DNA of 64,000 nucleotides from Klebsiella oxytoca (GTDB lineage Bacteria; Pseudomonadota; Gammaproteobacteria; Enterobacterales; Enterobacteriaceae): NCBI RefSeq assembly GCF_009707385.1, contig NZ_CP046115.1, positions 4,774,001 to 4,838,000 of the forward strand, read 5' to 3'. Shown piece by piece: positions 62,849 to 64,000 of this stretch (position 1 is its first letter; each line of letters starts with the position of its first letter). The notes under the pieces were generated by a model. It saw only the letters and a program-made list of their open reading frames with translations, ran no database searches and was not told where the DNA came from. The position numbers and the translations under genes were made by a program.

Positions 62849-64000
<1,152 letters not shown>

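Overview
The window is a 64 kb stretch of chromosome from an enterobacterium of the Klebsiella / Raoultella / Enterobacter / Kosakonia type. The proteins are recognisably close to E. coli K-12 and the gene order follows the yqjE-to-murA part of that chromosome, but several islands differ from K-12. No prophage, insertion sequence, CRISPR array or plasmid gene was seen. The exact genus cannot be fixed from the sequence alone.

Region 1 (1-5.4 kb): yqjE (cut by the window edge), yqjK, yqjF, yqjG, yhaH, the LysR regulator yhaJ, pirin yhaK, small yhaL, then a Spy/CpxP-like periplasmic gene where K-12 carries the yhaM/tdc block. Region 2 (5.8-11.7 kb): rnpB and the galactarate genes garK, garR, garL and garD. 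The transporter garP is reduced to a remnant of about 300 bp. Region 3 (11.7-22.1 kb): a GalNAc catabolic cluster. It comprises agaR, kbaZ, a complete mannose-type PTS (agaV, agaW, agaE, agaF), agaA, agaS and kbaY, followed by a secreted clan GH-D glycosidase (probable alpha-galactosidase or alpha-N-acetylgalactosaminidase). This enzyme sits where K-12 has agaBCDI and the yra fimbrial genes. Seven AgaR-like operators lie in the two control regions.

Region 4 (22.1-34.4 kb): rsmI, lpoA, yraN, diaA, dolP, yraQ, yraR, yhbO, yhbP, yhbQ, yhbS, then the oxygen-independent ubiquinone genes ubiT, ubiU, ubiV, and yhbW. Region 5 (34.4-48.1 kb): a long minus-strand block reading metY, rimP, nusA, infB, rbfA, truB, rpsO, pnp, nlpI, yrbN, deaD, mtr. 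Region 6 (48.1-64 kb): argG, leuU, secG, glmM, folP, ftsH, rlmE, yhbY, greA, dacB, obgE, yhbE, rpmA, rplU, ispB, sfsB and the 3' part of murA.

As a system, the aga cluster should take up GalNAc as GalNAc-6-P, deacetylate it (AgaA), deaminate/isomerise it (AgaS) and cleave tagatose-1,6-bisphosphate (KbaY/KbaZ). The exported glycosidase would plausibly feed it from oligosaccharides or glycopeptides. The gar genes convert galactarate to 2-phosphoglycerate but lack their own transporter here. The rest of the window is core translation, RNA decay, envelope and cofactor metabolism. A family of 120-200 bp repeats with shared ends occurs three times, each time touching a gene boundary; one copy supplies the last codons and stop of garL.
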